A DNA stretch of 64,000 nucleotides from Chitinophaga filiformis (GCF_021646545.1 NZ_JAKIRP010000010.1:248001-312000), one strand, 5' to 3'. Positions 1-8,100 are shown, counted from the first letter of the stretch. Notes: a model not told the origin generated them from the sequence alone. Translations and numbers: made by a program.

Positions 1-181
1 GCAGGTTAGGCGTTACAAACGAAGTTCCGAAACCCAGCTTCAGGATATCAACATGTGGAGACGCTACTGATAAAAAATTCTTAGCTTCTTCCAAACTTAG
101 CCCTTTATCCATCACCATGGTCAGACCATGGTTACGAGGTTTCTTTGTCCGATCGGGAATTTGTGTCAGATTAAAATTCAT
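1..181 (-). CDS. comA: Phosphosulfolactate synthase (ComA family), N-terminal part only
   Basis: The gene starts at 181 and runs off the left edge, so only about 60 residues are visible. They contain the family's N-terminal signature: RTKKPRNHGLTMVMDKGLS at residues 11-29, then VDILKLGFGTSFVTP near residue 45. ComA joins sulfite to phosphoenolpyruvate to give phosphosulfolactate. The pathway is known for coenzyme M in methanogens. In Bacteroidota the likely use is to supply sulfonated precursors such as cysteate for sulfonolipids, which is inference here. It lies downstream of the TPR gene on the same strand, behind a long inverted repeat. The family call is good; the physiological role is uncertain. 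Confidence 0.82.
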   Translation of the reverse strand, partial: MNFNLTQIPDRTKKPRNHGLTMVMDKGLSLEEAKNFLSVASPHVDILKLGFGTSFVTPNL

Positions 182-381
182 TTGAACGTTTTTTTTCGTC
201 TTGACGGTCTGTAAACCAAACAACTATACTTCACTGGTTTTCTGGAATAGGGATCTGCCCATCTTTATTAAACCGGCGCAAAATTAACATATTCCGGTTT
301 AAAGAGTTTCAAATAAAAGATTTTATCAAAAAGAAAATTTTCTATCTCATAAAACACTAAATACCAGTAAATTAAAATAAA

Positions 382-430
382 AAATGCGTAATATTTAGTG
401 CAAAATTACAGCACATAATATTACGCATTT
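382..430 (-). terminator. Long inverted repeat between the TPR gene and comA
   Basis: Arms 382-401 and 411-430 match at 18 of 20 positions (outer half AAATGCGTAATATT) around a 9-nt loop. It lies just past the stop codon of the TPR gene, so it may end that transcript or reduce read-through into comA. It is AT-rich and has no clear T tract, so an RNA-processing or protein-binding role is also possible. Confidence 0.45.
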
Positions 431-460
431 AAGGAACAAGGGTTCCTGATAAGAGCTTTA

Positions 461-1891
461 TTACTTCCCTTTTTTGGTACGTTTATACCTGGTGATAAGT
501 TCTACGATACCGGGATGTTGCAACAATGTCGGATCCAGTTCTATCAGTTTCTTCACATGTTTTGCATTCACCTGAAGCGCTGTTTCCAGTTGTAACATAC
601 CTTCCTTGGATTTACCGGTTGCAAACATAATAGCAGCCCGGTAGTATTGCAGAACAGGTTTGTGCCCTACTTTCTGTGTGGCGGCTTCCAGCTGTGACAG
701 GGCTTCTTCAAAGAAGCCGGAAACATAGAGACCGCGAATAAATTCCTGCCAGGGAGTGATGCTGGAAGGGCGTATGCGCACAGCTGCAAGGAGATGGATC
801 AACCCCTCCTTGTTCTTGTCCAGTTCAAGATAACATTGGCCCAGTGCTATCAGGTATTCAGCGCTGTTCTTATTGATCTTGATAGCGCTCATGATTGATT
901 TGATAGCATTTTCCCAGTTGGCCTCGGTCATGTAAGCAATACCGATCTTGTAGTAGAGCTTATCATCGCTGGGGCTTAAATGGGATGCTTTACGGTAGTA
1001 ATAGCGGGCCTGGGTATATTTACGCTGACGTTCGTAGCAGTGCCCGATAGCCTCGTAAATAACATCTTCCGGTTTAGCGATCTCCAGGTGCTTCTTCAGC
1101 ACATCAATTGCTTCAGCATATTTACGCAGCCTGATATAGGCATCGCCCATATTGCGGTATGCATAGTCGAATTTCTCATCAATTACGATAGCGTACTGAT
1201 AAGCATCGATCGCTTTTTCGTACAGTTTGAGTCCCTGGTAAGCGGTGCCGAGATTAAACCAGGCCAGCTGATTGTAGGGATGCTCATTGATGATGTTGGT
1301 ATGGAGGCGTATACTTTCTTCATTCCGGCCGGTAAATTCCGTCCAGAAGCAGATTTTATGCAAAGCCTCTTCGTTATTTGGATCATGTTCGAGCGTAAGG
1401 CGCAAACAGTCAAAAACCTTTTCGAACTCTTCACAGTCGTCATATACATCGGCCAGTTCCAGCAGTAATTCGGTCTTGTCTTCTCCCTCAAATACGGCAA
1501 TCTGTTCTTCCAGCACAGCTGCAGCTTTTTCGTGCTGGTTCATGGCAAGGTATACGTCAGTCTGCAGGATGTAGAGGTTAATATCTGTACTATCCAGTAT
1601 GGCTGCTTTTTCCAGCAGATCCATTGCTTCCTGGTATTTCTTTGATTCTATGAGTAGATTGGCCTTTTTGAGTAAAAGAGTAGAAGAATAAGGGAACTGT
1701 TCAATAGCCATTTCAGCAGCCTGCATGGCATTAGGAAGTTCATCATGCTCATCATAGTAGTCTATGATCAGTTCGAAAGAATCCTCGTCGAGAAAGGAAT
1801 GAGACTGGCCAGCTTTCAGGTTTTCAAACTGCTGCAACAAGTCTCTTAACTCCTCAAAATCGTCGTTTAAAAATGGAAAGTCTTGATTCAT
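461..1891 (-). CDS. Tetratricopeptide repeat protein
   Basis: A 476-residue protein made almost wholly of TPR units. Repeats run from about residue 50 to 450, with typical pairs such as AWFNLGTAYQGLKLYEKAID and YAYRNMGDAYIRLRKYAEAI near residues 210-265. No signal peptide or membrane segment is visible, so it is probably a cytoplasmic scaffold. The N-terminus (residues 1-45) is acidic and the C-terminus is basic (YKRTKKGK). TPR proteins bind partner proteins; the partner cannot be read from the sequence. The next gene on the strand is comA. The start at 1891 gives the only full-length frame beginning with a plausible initiator. Confidence 0.88.
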   Translation of the reverse strand: MNQDFPFLNDDFEELRDLLQQFENLKAGQSHSFLDEDSFELIIDYYDEHDELPNAMQAAEMAIEQFPYSSTLLLKKANLLIESKKYQEAMDLLEKAAILDSTDINLYILQTDVYLAMNQHEKAAAVLEEQIAVFEGEDKTELLLELADVYDDCEEFEKVFDCLRLTLEHDPNNEEALHKICFWTEFTGRNEESIRLHTNIINEHPYNQLAWFNLGTAYQGLKLYEKAIDAYQYAIVIDEKFDYAYRNMGDAYIRLRKYAEAIDVLKKHLEIAKPEDVIYEAIGHCYERQRKYTQARYYYRKASHLSPSDDKLYYKIGIAYMTEANWENAIKSIMSAIKINKNSAEYLIALGQCYLELDKNKEGLIHLLAAVRIRPSSITPWQEFIRGLYVSGFFEEALSQLEAATQKVGHKPVLQYYRAAIMFATGKSKEGMLQLETALQVNAKHVKKLIELDPTLLQHPGIVELITRYKRTKKGK

Positions 1892-2000
1892 TAATGTAAA
1901 TATAAGTATTTTTTGAATCGGGCGCCCATCACCCGGGGCTCCCCAGATTCTTTAAATTATTTAACATTACTTTAAGATTTTTTCGTATCTTCGTTAAGAA

Positions 2001-2036
2001 TTTGTTATATAATATATAGAAAAGTTTGTACATTTG
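2001..2036 (+). promoter_or_regulatory. Bacteroidota-type promoter for the small secreted protein
   Basis: TTTG at 2001-2004 and TACATTTG at 2029-2036 match the -33 TTTG and -7 TAnnTTTG elements, with a slightly long 24-bp spacer. The -7 box ends only 7 bp before the ATG at 2044, so the mRNA would be leaderless or nearly so. Confidence 0.55.
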
Positions 2037-2043
2037 TGATACA

Positions 2044-2427
2044 ATGAAACAGATAACTAACATATTGCAGACCTTTTCATTGTCTTTTTTATTGGCTGGC
2101 ATCCTCGTAATATCAGGATTGACGGCTAAAGCCAACGATAATTTAACCTCCGATAATAAAGACAAGATAAAGAAGAACGAAACAAGACTTTCTCTGGCAG
2201 GTTTGTCAGGGAAGACTAACCTGAGCCTTGATGCAGGATTTCGTTTTAATGGTGCTATGAGCTCCAACTTTAAGCTGTCAGAGAATAATTCCTGGAACTT
2301 TAAGTCAGTAATGACTATCAAGAAAGGAAATGTAACATATGTTTTGCCATATGCTACACAAATACAGCCACCTTCCAACATGAATTTTCATCAGCTGCAC
2401 ATAGTGTTGCCACTGAGGAAGAACTGA
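2044..2427 (+). CDS. Small secreted hypothetical protein
   Basis: 127 residues from the ATG at 2044 (an upstream in-frame TTG at 2026 overlaps the promoter box and is less likely). Residues 1-35 form a signal peptide (MKQITNILQTFSLSFLLAGI, ending near TAKAND). The mature part is small, polar and basic, with IKKNETRLSLAGLSGKTNLS around residues 42-61. No family is recognised. It is a stand-alone transcription unit with its own promoter and a strong terminator at 2456-2492. The function is unknown; export to the periplasm or surface is inferred from the signal peptide. Confidence 0.6.
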   Translation: MKQITNILQTFSLSFLLAGILVISGLTAKANDNLTSDNKDKIKKNETRLSLAGLSGKTNLSLDAGFRFNGAMSSNFKLSENNSWNFKSVMTIKKGNVTYVLPYATQIQPPSNMNFHQLHIVLPLRKN

Positions 2428-2455
2428 TCGCATTGACTACTTTGCAAACAGCATA

Positions 2456-2492
2456 AAAAAAAGGTTCCGTCTGAAACGGGACCTTTTTCTTT
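2456..2492 (+). terminator. Intrinsic terminator of the small secreted protein gene
   Basis: Stem AAAAGGTTCCGT / ACGGGACCTTTT with a short loop, followed by a T-rich tract (TTTTTCTTTTT). One position is a wobble pair. Confidence 0.85.
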
Positions 2493-2610
2493 TTATGCTT
2501 GGTATTGGGGGCCATTTCCTGCCCCGGGGCATTGCCCCTACCGTGTATCCCAACCCTCGAATATGCCATACAACTTCCACCGGATGTTCAATATCTTCCC
2601 GGTACCAATC

Positions 2611-2709
2611 CGGTACCAACGGTGTACCAATGGCCTCATCTTATGTTCATCTTACGTTCAAAACGTAAGATGAACATAAGATGAGGCCATTGGTACACCG
2701 TTGGTACCG
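2611..2709. repeat. Perfect 48-bp palindrome built from 11-bp units
   Basis: Arms 2611-2658 and 2662-2709 are exactly complementary over 48 bp with a 3-nt centre. Read outward from the centre the right arm divides into AACGTAAGATG, AACATAAGATG, AGGCCATTGGT, ACACCGTTGGT and ACCG, so the first two and next two 11-mers are near copies. A related palindrome lies at 63896-63997. No coding sense is apparent. It sits between convergent genes, so it could act as a bidirectional terminator, but its length far exceeds what that needs. Confidence 0.9.
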
Positions 2710-2785
2710 AATACATACTATAGGGATACCCTATCGTGAGACCTCTTTAACAAATGCAACTACCAACACTACTGTCATCTACCCT

Positions 2786-2828
2786 ATCAAAAACAAAGGG
2801 TTCTGTTAAAAACAGAACCCTTCAAAAT
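2786..2828 (-). terminator. Intrinsic terminator of the 2847-3509 gene
   Basis: Perfect 12-bp stem AAGGGTTCTGTT / AACAGAACCCTT at 2796-2822 with a 3-nt loop. On the minus strand it is followed by TTGTTTTTG. It lies just after the stop codon at 2847. Confidence 0.85.
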
Positions 2829-2846
2829 TATGAGGCAAAAATCTGA

Positions 2847-3509
2847 TCAACTTCCCATTTTCAGCAACTCTTCGCGGCTGATCTCCTTATACCCTGACTT
2901 AGGCGCATCAAAGAAAGATCCAGGGACTGCATAAAGGTCAACCCTGGTTGCCACTACGTGCATTCTGGAGCCGTTTTTATTGATGATCTCAAACTGTAAA
3001 GGTATACCCTTCAGATTCACAAAACGGCGGTTGTATTGCTTGTTTTCCGGCAAAAGGTCGGTAGTATAGTAAACCTCGAATGTCTGCCCGTCAGGCATTT
3101 TACCAATCGCCTTTTTACAGTTATACCCTGCAATCTGCTTTGTTTCCGCAGCATCTTTGAACTGCACCTGTGCATATTCCTTCAGCTCTTTGGTATATTC
3201 TTCCTTACCAGCGCGGATCAGGTATTTATCACCATGATTGTCAATCAGCGTTACCACTGTTTCTTCACGGCTGTTAATGAGATAGCTGTAGTGTACAGAT
3301 TTAAAATCTATATCTACCCTACTCAGGTGTCCCTTCATGTATTGGGTGAGTGTGCCGCCTTCAAAGGAGGGATCTGCCTGTGGTGGTGTTTCGATCCTGT
3401 AAACGATCTTCGCGTCTGATACCAGTCGCTGGGCGAACAGGCTACCAGTGATCAGGCAACAGCATAAAAGTGTTAAAATAGCTTTTTGCATGACAGTAAT
3501 GTATTTCAT
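2847..3509 (-). CDS. Exported DUF4412 / LolA-like protein
   Basis: 220 residues from the ATG at 3509 (a second ATG at 3491 gives MQKAILTLLCCCLITGSLFA, an equally good signal peptide). A longer frame upstream lacks a signal peptide at its N-terminus and was not used. The mature part has the layout of the DUF4412 group of envelope proteins: a beta-rich domain with a reporter-like segment (VVTLIDNHGDKYLIRAG near residue 85) and the end motif SGYKEISREELLKMG. It probably acts in the periplasm or at the outer membrane, perhaps binding lipid, but no substrate can be read. The family call is by overall pattern and is moderate. Confidence 0.6.
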   Translation of the reverse strand: MKYITVMQKAILTLLCCCLITGSLFAQRLVSDAKIVYRIETPPQADPSFEGGTLTQYMKGHLSRVDIDFKSVHYSYLINSREETVVTLIDNHGDKYLIRAGKEEYTKELKEYAQVQFKDAAETKQIAGYNCKKAIGKMPDGQTFEVYYTTDLLPENKQYNRRFVNLKGIPLQFEIINKNGSRMHVVATRVDLYAVPGSFFDAPKSGYKEISREELLKMGS

Positions 3510-3617
3510 CCGCAATGTTTTAAAGTTAAGGCCGGATGTCACCTCGCATAATATTTCCGCTGTATAGGGATCAACTATGCCTGACTTCATAGGTTATATT
3601 GAAAAAATCATACCGGA

Positions 3618-4397
3618 TTACCAAACCATTTTTTCCTTATCCAGAAACGCTTTTATACCCCGCTGACAATCAGTATGTTCTCTTGTTTCCGCGTTTAACC
3701 GGGCTGCCTGTTCCAGGGCATTTTCCAATGGCTGGTCAAAGACGGATGTGATCAGCTTTTTGGTTACTTTCAGGGAGTTGGCAGAAGCGCCGGTACAGAG
3801 ATCGTCTGCTACTTTGGCTACATGTTCCGCGATGCGGTCGGCGGGTATCACGTCATTCAGCAAGCCGAAATACGCGGCTTTTTCAGCGGTGATCAGTCTT
3901 CCGGTCAGCAGCAAATCGCGCGCACGCCCCTCGCCTATTTTTCTGACCAGGAATACCGCCACAAGGGCCGGAATGAACCCGATCCTCACTTCGCTATATC
4001 CCAGTTTTGCTTCTGGTACGGCATAACTCAGATCACACAGTGTGACGAGACCACAGCCACCGGCAACCGCATGTCCTTCTACCTGGGCGATTACTACTTT
4101 ATCGTGATAATAGATCTGTTGCATCAGCTGCATCAGTTCTTTTGAATCAGCAAGATTCTCTTCTCTTGTATTTAATTGGAGTTGCTGGAGATATTCAAGG
4201 TCTGCCCCGGCGCAAAATGCTTCACCGGCGCCTTTCAATATGATCACCTTTACATCGGGATCAGTTTCCGCCTGCTGGAAAGCGGCGCGTAATTCTGCTA
4301 CCATAGCGCCGTTCAGCGCATTGCGTTTTTCAGGCCGATGCAGCGTTATACTGGCTACACGGCTTTTAACATCATATAGGATATGTTCGAAAGCCAT
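3618..4397 (-). CDS. Enoyl-CoA hydratase/isomerase family protein (possibly methylglutaconyl-CoA hydratase)
   Basis: 259 residues of crotonase fold. RPEKRNALN near residue 20 and CAGADL near residue 62 form the CoA and oxyanion region; GHAVAGGCGL near residue 108 gives the second oxyanion loop. The second catalytic glutamate is kept in GYSEVRIGFIPA, but the first (the E in the GGGCEL motif of classical crotonase) is Gly. That pattern, with SEVRIGFIPA, resembles the LiuC type of leucine breakdown, so 3-methylglutaconyl-CoA hydratase is the best guess. No other leucine-degradation gene is nearby. It is downstream of pafA on the same strand but separated by an inverted repeat. Confidence 0.8.
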   Translation of the reverse strand: MAFEHILYDVKSRVASITLHRPEKRNALNGAMVAELRAAFQQAETDPDVKVIILKGAGEAFCAGADLEYLQQLQLNTREENLADSKELMQLMQQIYYHDKVVIAQVEGHAVAGGCGLVTLCDLSYAVPEAKLGYSEVRIGFIPALVAVFLVRKIGEGRARDLLLTGRLITAEKAAYFGLLNDVIPADRIAEHVAKVADDLCTGASANSLKVTKKLITSVFDQPLENALEQAARLNAETREHTDCQRGIKAFLDKEKMVW

Positions 4398-4409
4398 TAT
4401 TTATGGATT

Positions 4410-4473
4410 GGCGATTTCAGATCGCAGAATGAATATAACAAGAACTTGTTAAATTCCGTGATCCGAAATCGCC
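4410..4473. repeat. Spaced inverted repeat between pafA and the crotonase gene
   Basis: GGCGATTTCAGATC (4410-4423) and GATCCGAAATCGCC (4460-4473) are complementary at 13 of 14 positions with a 36-nt interval. There is no T tract. It may be a folded spacer or a weak terminator between the two minus-strand genes. Confidence 0.5.
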
Positions 4474-4493
4474 AGCTTTCCGAAATGATGTTT

Positions 4494-6185
4494 CTATCGT
4501 GCTATTTCCTGAATTACATGTCCGACGTTACCGCTCGGCATCTGAATATGCAAGAGTGCCGCGATGGTAGGAGAAATATCCGTCATACCCATAGTGCGGT
4601 TGCTCTTACCGTGAGGGATCCCCCATCCCATCCATACCAGTGGAATATGCGCATCATACGCATACCACAGACCATGCGTAGTACCTGTTTTTCCACCATC
4701 AATGTATCCTGGCTGGAGCACTATCTGAATATCACCACTACGTTTTCTGTTAAAACCGTTCGTCATCATTGAACGCATTGGTTCTGCCAGTGTGGTCGTC
4801 ATCAGCTCCTGCAGCGGGAAGGCATTGCTGATGGCAGGATCTTTCAGTAAGGCGCTGATAATGAGTTCACGTACATCTTTTGAAGATTTGCCTGCTTTTT
4901 CAATGGCTTCATGATTCAGGTATAACTGGTAGTTGCTGCCACCGGCAATGGCTTTATCCACACCGGTTTGCTCCTTTACCAGTTTATTCAGGTCACTTAC
5001 AGCTTTTCCCTCACTCCAGACACCGCCGGGGAGCTTATTTTCCTGCATAAAGCCGGGAACGTGTGCAACACCATGGTCTGCAGTGATGAAGAACAGGTAT
5101 TGTCCTTTACCAACAGCAGCATCCAGGTATTGGAAGAAGGCTGCCAGGTCTTTGTCAAGGCGCAGGTAAGTATCTTCGATCTCAATGGAGTTAGGGCCGA
5201 ACTGATGACCTACATAGTCAGTGGATGACAGGCTGATAGCCAGCATGTCGGTGGCATCACCTTTTCCCAGCTGATACGCCTCCAGAGCTTTTTTGGCAAA
5301 TTCCAGCGTCATGGTATTACCAAAGGGGGTAGAAGAGATAGTCTTGAAAGGTGTACCGGTTTCACCACCGAGTTCGTATGGGAAAACAGGCGCTTTACCA
5401 GGTTTGAAAGTTCCTTCGTAGGGCTTATTGTCAGCAGTGCTCAACTGATAAGTCTCAAGAGGGTATAAAGTTGTCCACGGATGGCTGAGATAACGTGCCG
5501 GCCATTTCATACTATTAAAGTCTGCGGCCCAGTCAGGCAGCTGATTCATGTAATAAGTACTTGTTACCCAGTTGCCGGTACCACCATCATACCAGTAAGC
5601 AGCGGTAGCGCTGTGACCTGCCGGGAGGATGGCGCCACGATCTTTGATAGCCACACCCACAACTTTACTCTTGAAATTGGTGGCTATGCGCAATTCATCA
5701 CCAATGGTGGTAACCTGCATATTGCGGGGACTCATTTTACCGGCATTGGAGGTGCTGCCTACGGTGTTTACCGCAGTATCTTCGGCGCAATACATATCCC
5801 TGTTCAGGTCCCTGCTATACCAGTCATTACCTACTATACCGTGTATGGCGGGTACTGACCCGGTGTATATGCAGGTATGACCGCAGGCAGTAATAGTGGG
5901 GGTATAATTAATTAGCGTATTTTCGCAGGAGAAGCCATCTTTCAGTAACCGCTTAAAACCACCATCTGTATAGCGGTTAGCATAACGATAGAGATAGTCC
6001 CAACGCATCTGATCCACCACGATGCCAACCACCAGTTTGGGACGGGTAATTTTTTTAGGTTTCGCGGGTCTACTCCAGGCAGTGACGTAACCCGGTTTTG
6101 GAGAGGTAGCTTTCTGAGCGTCAGCAAATTGTGTAACCAACAGGGAAGCCGTTATGAACACACACGACAAGAACTTACAATTCAT
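4494..6185 (-). CDS. pafA: PafA-type alkaline phosphatase
   Basis: 563 residues from the ATG at 6185 (an in-frame ATG at 6200 would add five residues). A signal peptide covers about residues 1-24. This is the alkaline phosphatase superfamily, PafA branch: metal ligand Asp in GIVVDQM (about residue 58), nucleophile Thr in TACGHT (about 99), the KDRGAILPAGH motif with the Lys and Arg that define PafA, then SSTDYVGH and TADHGVAH carrying further metal ligands. It should be a periplasmic or surface phosphomonoesterase releasing phosphate from organic esters. It is divergent from the alpha-oxoamine synthase gene, with a promoter of its own. The whole domain set is intact. Confidence 0.93.
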   Translation of the reverse strand: MNCKFLSCVFITASLLVTQFADAQKATSPKPGYVTAWSRPAKPKKITRPKLVVGIVVDQMRWDYLYRYANRYTDGGFKRLLKDGFSCENTLINYTPTITACGHTCIYTGSVPAIHGIVGNDWYSRDLNRDMYCAEDTAVNTVGSTSNAGKMSPRNMQVTTIGDELRIATNFKSKVVGVAIKDRGAILPAGHSATAAYWYDGGTGNWVTSTYYMNQLPDWAADFNSMKWPARYLSHPWTTLYPLETYQLSTADNKPYEGTFKPGKAPVFPYELGGETGTPFKTISSTPFGNTMTLEFAKKALEAYQLGKGDATDMLAISLSSTDYVGHQFGPNSIEIEDTYLRLDKDLAAFFQYLDAAVGKGQYLFFITADHGVAHVPGFMQENKLPGGVWSEGKAVSDLNKLVKEQTGVDKAIAGGSNYQLYLNHEAIEKAGKSSKDVRELIISALLKDPAISNAFPLQELMTTTLAEPMRSMMTNGFNRKRSGDIQIVLQPGYIDGGKTGTTHGLWYAYDAHIPLVWMGWGIPHGKSNRTMGMTDISPTIAALLHIQMPSGNVGHVIQEIAR

Positions 6186-6219
6186 GATTTTTAAATACAT
6201 TATTTATTATTCACATTTT

Positions 6220-6227
6220 CAAAGGTA
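6220..6227 (-). promoter_or_regulatory. -7 promoter box of pafA
   Basis: The minus strand reads TACCTTTG, an exact TAnnTTTG match, 35 bp upstream of the pafA start at 6185. No clear TTTG was found at the usual -33 distance. Confidence 0.6.
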
Positions 6228-6234
6228 ACCCAAG

Positions 6235-6264
6235 TTTACAAAAACTAATATTTTAATACCTTTG
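6235..6264 (+). promoter_or_regulatory. Promoter of the alpha-oxoamine synthase gene
   Basis: TTTA at 6235-6238, 18 bp, TACCTTTG at 6257-6264. The ATG at 6305 is about 40 bp downstream. It is back to back with the pafA promoter. Confidence 0.7.
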
Positions 6265-6304
6265 TGCGGGTTTTCAATGATCACTCTTAATTATTATTTA
6301 ACAT

Positions 6305-7552
6305 ATGGATATTTTTGAGAAACTGCTTAAGCACATGGGCCCTATAGGCGAACACTCTGACAGAGCCCATGGCTACTTTGCTTTCCCCAAGCTGGAAGGT
6401 GAGATTGGTCCCCGCATGAAGTTCAGGGGTAACGAGAAAATTGTCTGGAGCCTGAATAACTACCTGGGCCTTGCCAACCATCCTGAGGTACGTGCTACTG
6501 ATGCCAAAGCAGCGGCGGAGTACGGTCTTGCCACTCCAATGGGAGCCCGTATGATGAGTGGAAACACCAACTTCCACGAAAAGCTGGAAAAAGAATTATC
6601 CGAATTCATGGGTAAGGAAGACACCACCCTTCTTAACTACGGTTACCAGGGTATCATGAGTGCGATCGATGCTATTTGTAACCGTCGCGACGTGATCGTT
6701 TACGATGCGGAGTGCCACGCAAGTATCATTGATGGTCTGCGTTTGCACCAGGGCCACCGTTATGTATTCAAACACAATGACATTGAAGACTGCGAAAAAC
6801 AGTTAAAACGTGCAGAAGAGCTGATCAAAGCCAACGGTGGTACCGGCGGTATCCTGGTGATCACTGAAGGTGTGTTTGGTATGGCCGGCGATCAGGGTAA
6901 ACTGAAAGAAATTGCCGCCCTGAAAGAAAAATATGAGTTCCGTTTCATGGTAGACGATGCACACGGATTTGGTACTATGGGTAAAACCGGTGCTGGTACA
7001 GGTGAAGAACAGGGCGTTCAGGACAAGATCGACCTGCTGTTCAATACCTTCGCAAAATCTGGTGCTTCTATCGGCGCTTTCATGAGCGGTGATAAAGCTA
7101 TCATCAACTACCTGCGTTATAATATGCGTTCGCAGATCTTCGCGAAATCAATTCCATTACCGCTGGTAATCGGACACCTGAAACGCGTTGAACTGATGCG
7201 CAAAAACACAGACCTGAAGAACAAACTGTGGGATAATGTAAACAAACTGCAGAAAGGTCTGCGTGACCGCGGTTTCAATATCGGCAGAACGAATTCTCCT
7301 GTAACTCCGATCTACCTGCAGGGTGATATTCCTGAAGCAACTGCAATGTGTCTGGACCTGCGTGAGAACTATAACATCTTCTGTTCTATCGTAGTATATC
7401 CTGTTATCCCTAAAGGACAGATCATATACCGTCTGATACCAACAGCAGCCCATACCGACGAAGATATTGAGCTGACATTGAAAGCATTCAGCGAAACAAA
7501 AGAGAAACTGGACAGGAAAGTATATGAGGTAGCTGAAATACCAATGGTATAA
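6305..7552 (+). CDS. Alpha-oxoamine synthase (serine/cysteate acyltransferase-like PLP enzyme)
   Basis: 415 residues, fold type I PLP enzyme of the alpha-oxoamine synthase family. Landmarks: SLNNYLGLANHPEV near residue 50, YDAECHASIIDG near 137, VDDAHGFGTMG near 219 and the PLP lysine in NTFAKSGAS (Lys251). These enzymes condense an amino acid with an acyl-CoA and release CO2. Family members in Bacteroidota include serine palmitoyltransferase (sphingolipids), glycine C-acetyltransferase and cysteate acyltransferase (sulfonolipids). The N-terminal MDIFEKLL...GYFAFPKLEG is closer to the lipid-forming branch than to BioF, so a long-chain acyl substrate is favoured. The stand-alone gene has its own promoter and terminator. 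The amino-acid substrate cannot be settled from sequence. Confidence 0.85.
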   Translation: MDIFEKLLKHMGPIGEHSDRAHGYFAFPKLEGEIGPRMKFRGNEKIVWSLNNYLGLANHPEVRATDAKAAAEYGLATPMGARMMSGNTNFHEKLEKELSEFMGKEDTTLLNYGYQGIMSAIDAICNRRDVIVYDAECHASIIDGLRLHQGHRYVFKHNDIEDCEKQLKRAEELIKANGGTGGILVITEGVFGMAGDQGKLKEIAALKEKYEFRFMVDDAHGFGTMGKTGAGTGEEQGVQDKIDLLFNTFAKSGASIGAFMSGDKAIINYLRYNMRSQIFAKSIPLPLVIGHLKRVELMRKNTDLKNKLWDNVNKLQKGLRDRGFNIGRTNSPVTPIYLQGDIPEATAMCLDLRENYNIFCSIVVYPVIPKGQIIYRLIPTAAHTDEDIELTLKAFSETKEKLDRKVYEVAEIPMV

Positions 7553-7582
7553 TAGATACACATATTCTATAGCGTATAAGAG

Positions 7583-7616
7583 AAAAAGCCCGGATCACAT
7601 GATCCGGGCTTTTCTT
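7583..7616 (+). terminator. Terminator of the alpha-oxoamine synthase gene
   Basis: Stem AAAGCCCGGATC / GATCCGGGCTTT (7585-7612) with loop ACAT, then TTCTTTT. Confidence 0.95.
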
Positions 7617-7712
7617 TTACCGGAAAAATTAATGAGATCATGCAACTGTAGTGAATAACAGGTGCTTAGCAATAAAGTCTGAAAGAAAATTCACGGGAAT
7701 GCCTATACTAAC

Positions 7713-7728
7713 TGGCATAACTTTTGCG
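7713..7728 (+). promoter_or_regulatory. Possible sigma-54 promoter
   Basis: TGGCATA, 4 bp, TTGCG fits the sigma-54 -24/-12 consensus with correct spacing. It would start a plus-strand RNA near 7739, running antisense to the minus-strand RNA candidate at 7748-8097. No ORF follows. One sequence match alone is weak support. Confidence 0.35.
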
Positions 7729-7747
7729 TTTATATTGGAACTGAGAC

Positions 7748-7779
7748 AAAAAAGTAAACCCCTCGTTTATACGAGGGGC
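7748..7779 (-). terminator. Terminator of the minus-strand RNA candidate
   Basis: Stem CCCCTCG / CGAGGGG (7759-7778) with a 6-nt loop. On the minus strand it is followed by TTTACTTTTTT, so it is oriented to stop a transcript coming from 8100. Confidence 0.8.
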
Positions 7780-7855
7780 TTCACAACAAATCGTTCTTTC
7801 TCACTAGGTGTAAGTTTCACTTAGCTTTCATTAGGACATGGTAGAACAATTGGTC

Positions 7856-8046
7856 TTCATAGAATTAGGAATCATAAGATTCCTGGGATAAATAAACTAG
7901 GTTTCATAGGTCTGGAGCCATTCGGTTCCAGGGATAATAATTGTTCTGATTTCTGGATTTCATAGGGCCGGAATCCTTTTAATTCCGGGGATAAATTGGC
8001 ATTGGCTTTCATAGAACAGGAATCAATCTGATTCCATGGGATAAAT
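7856..8046. repeat. Four tandem hairpin modules, period about 50 bp
   Basis: Modules are at 7856-7893, 7902-7938, 7958-7996 and 8007-8046. On the plus strand each reads TTTCATAG, 4 nt, a 6-7 bp hairpin, then GGGATAA(A)T. The stems differ but stay paired: GGAATC/GATTCC, CTGGAGCC/GGTTCCAG (one G-U), CCGGAAT/ATTCCGG, GGAATC/GATTCC. Conserved flanks with compensated stems indicate selection on RNA (or DNA) structure. Confidence 0.8.
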
Positions 8047-8100
8047 ATTATTGGACTTGGTCCTTTTTATCGGACCTGGTGTATTCGCATTTCTCTTCAT

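Larger units (their letters stand above)
7748..8097 (-). ncRNA. Candidate small RNA with four tandem hairpin modules
   Basis: This is a transcription unit of about 350 nt with an exact TACTTTTG box at 8101-8108 and an intrinsic terminator at 7748-7779, but no credible ORF. The promoter box touches the only ATG that could open a frame (8098-8100), so the transcript would begin at or inside that codon. The body consists of a 5' hairpin (GGTCC...GGACC, about 8060-8080) and four modules of about 50 nt at 7856-8046. It lies between the convergent synthase and purL genes. It matches no RNA family that I can recall. Confidence 0.5.

Noticed and set aside
1917..1945. GC-rich patch upstream of the TPR gene as a terminator
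   Set aside because: Only short complementary stretches and no T tract; not strong enough to call.
7908..8036. Tiny minus-strand frames starting MK in each hairpin module (19-46 codons)
   Set aside because: Their lengths and phases differ between modules and they share only the first residues; the conserved part is the hairpin, not a peptide.
7856..8046. CRISPR array
   Set aside because: The four modules keep flanks and vary in stems, but lack unique spacers of fixed length and there are no cas genes nearby.
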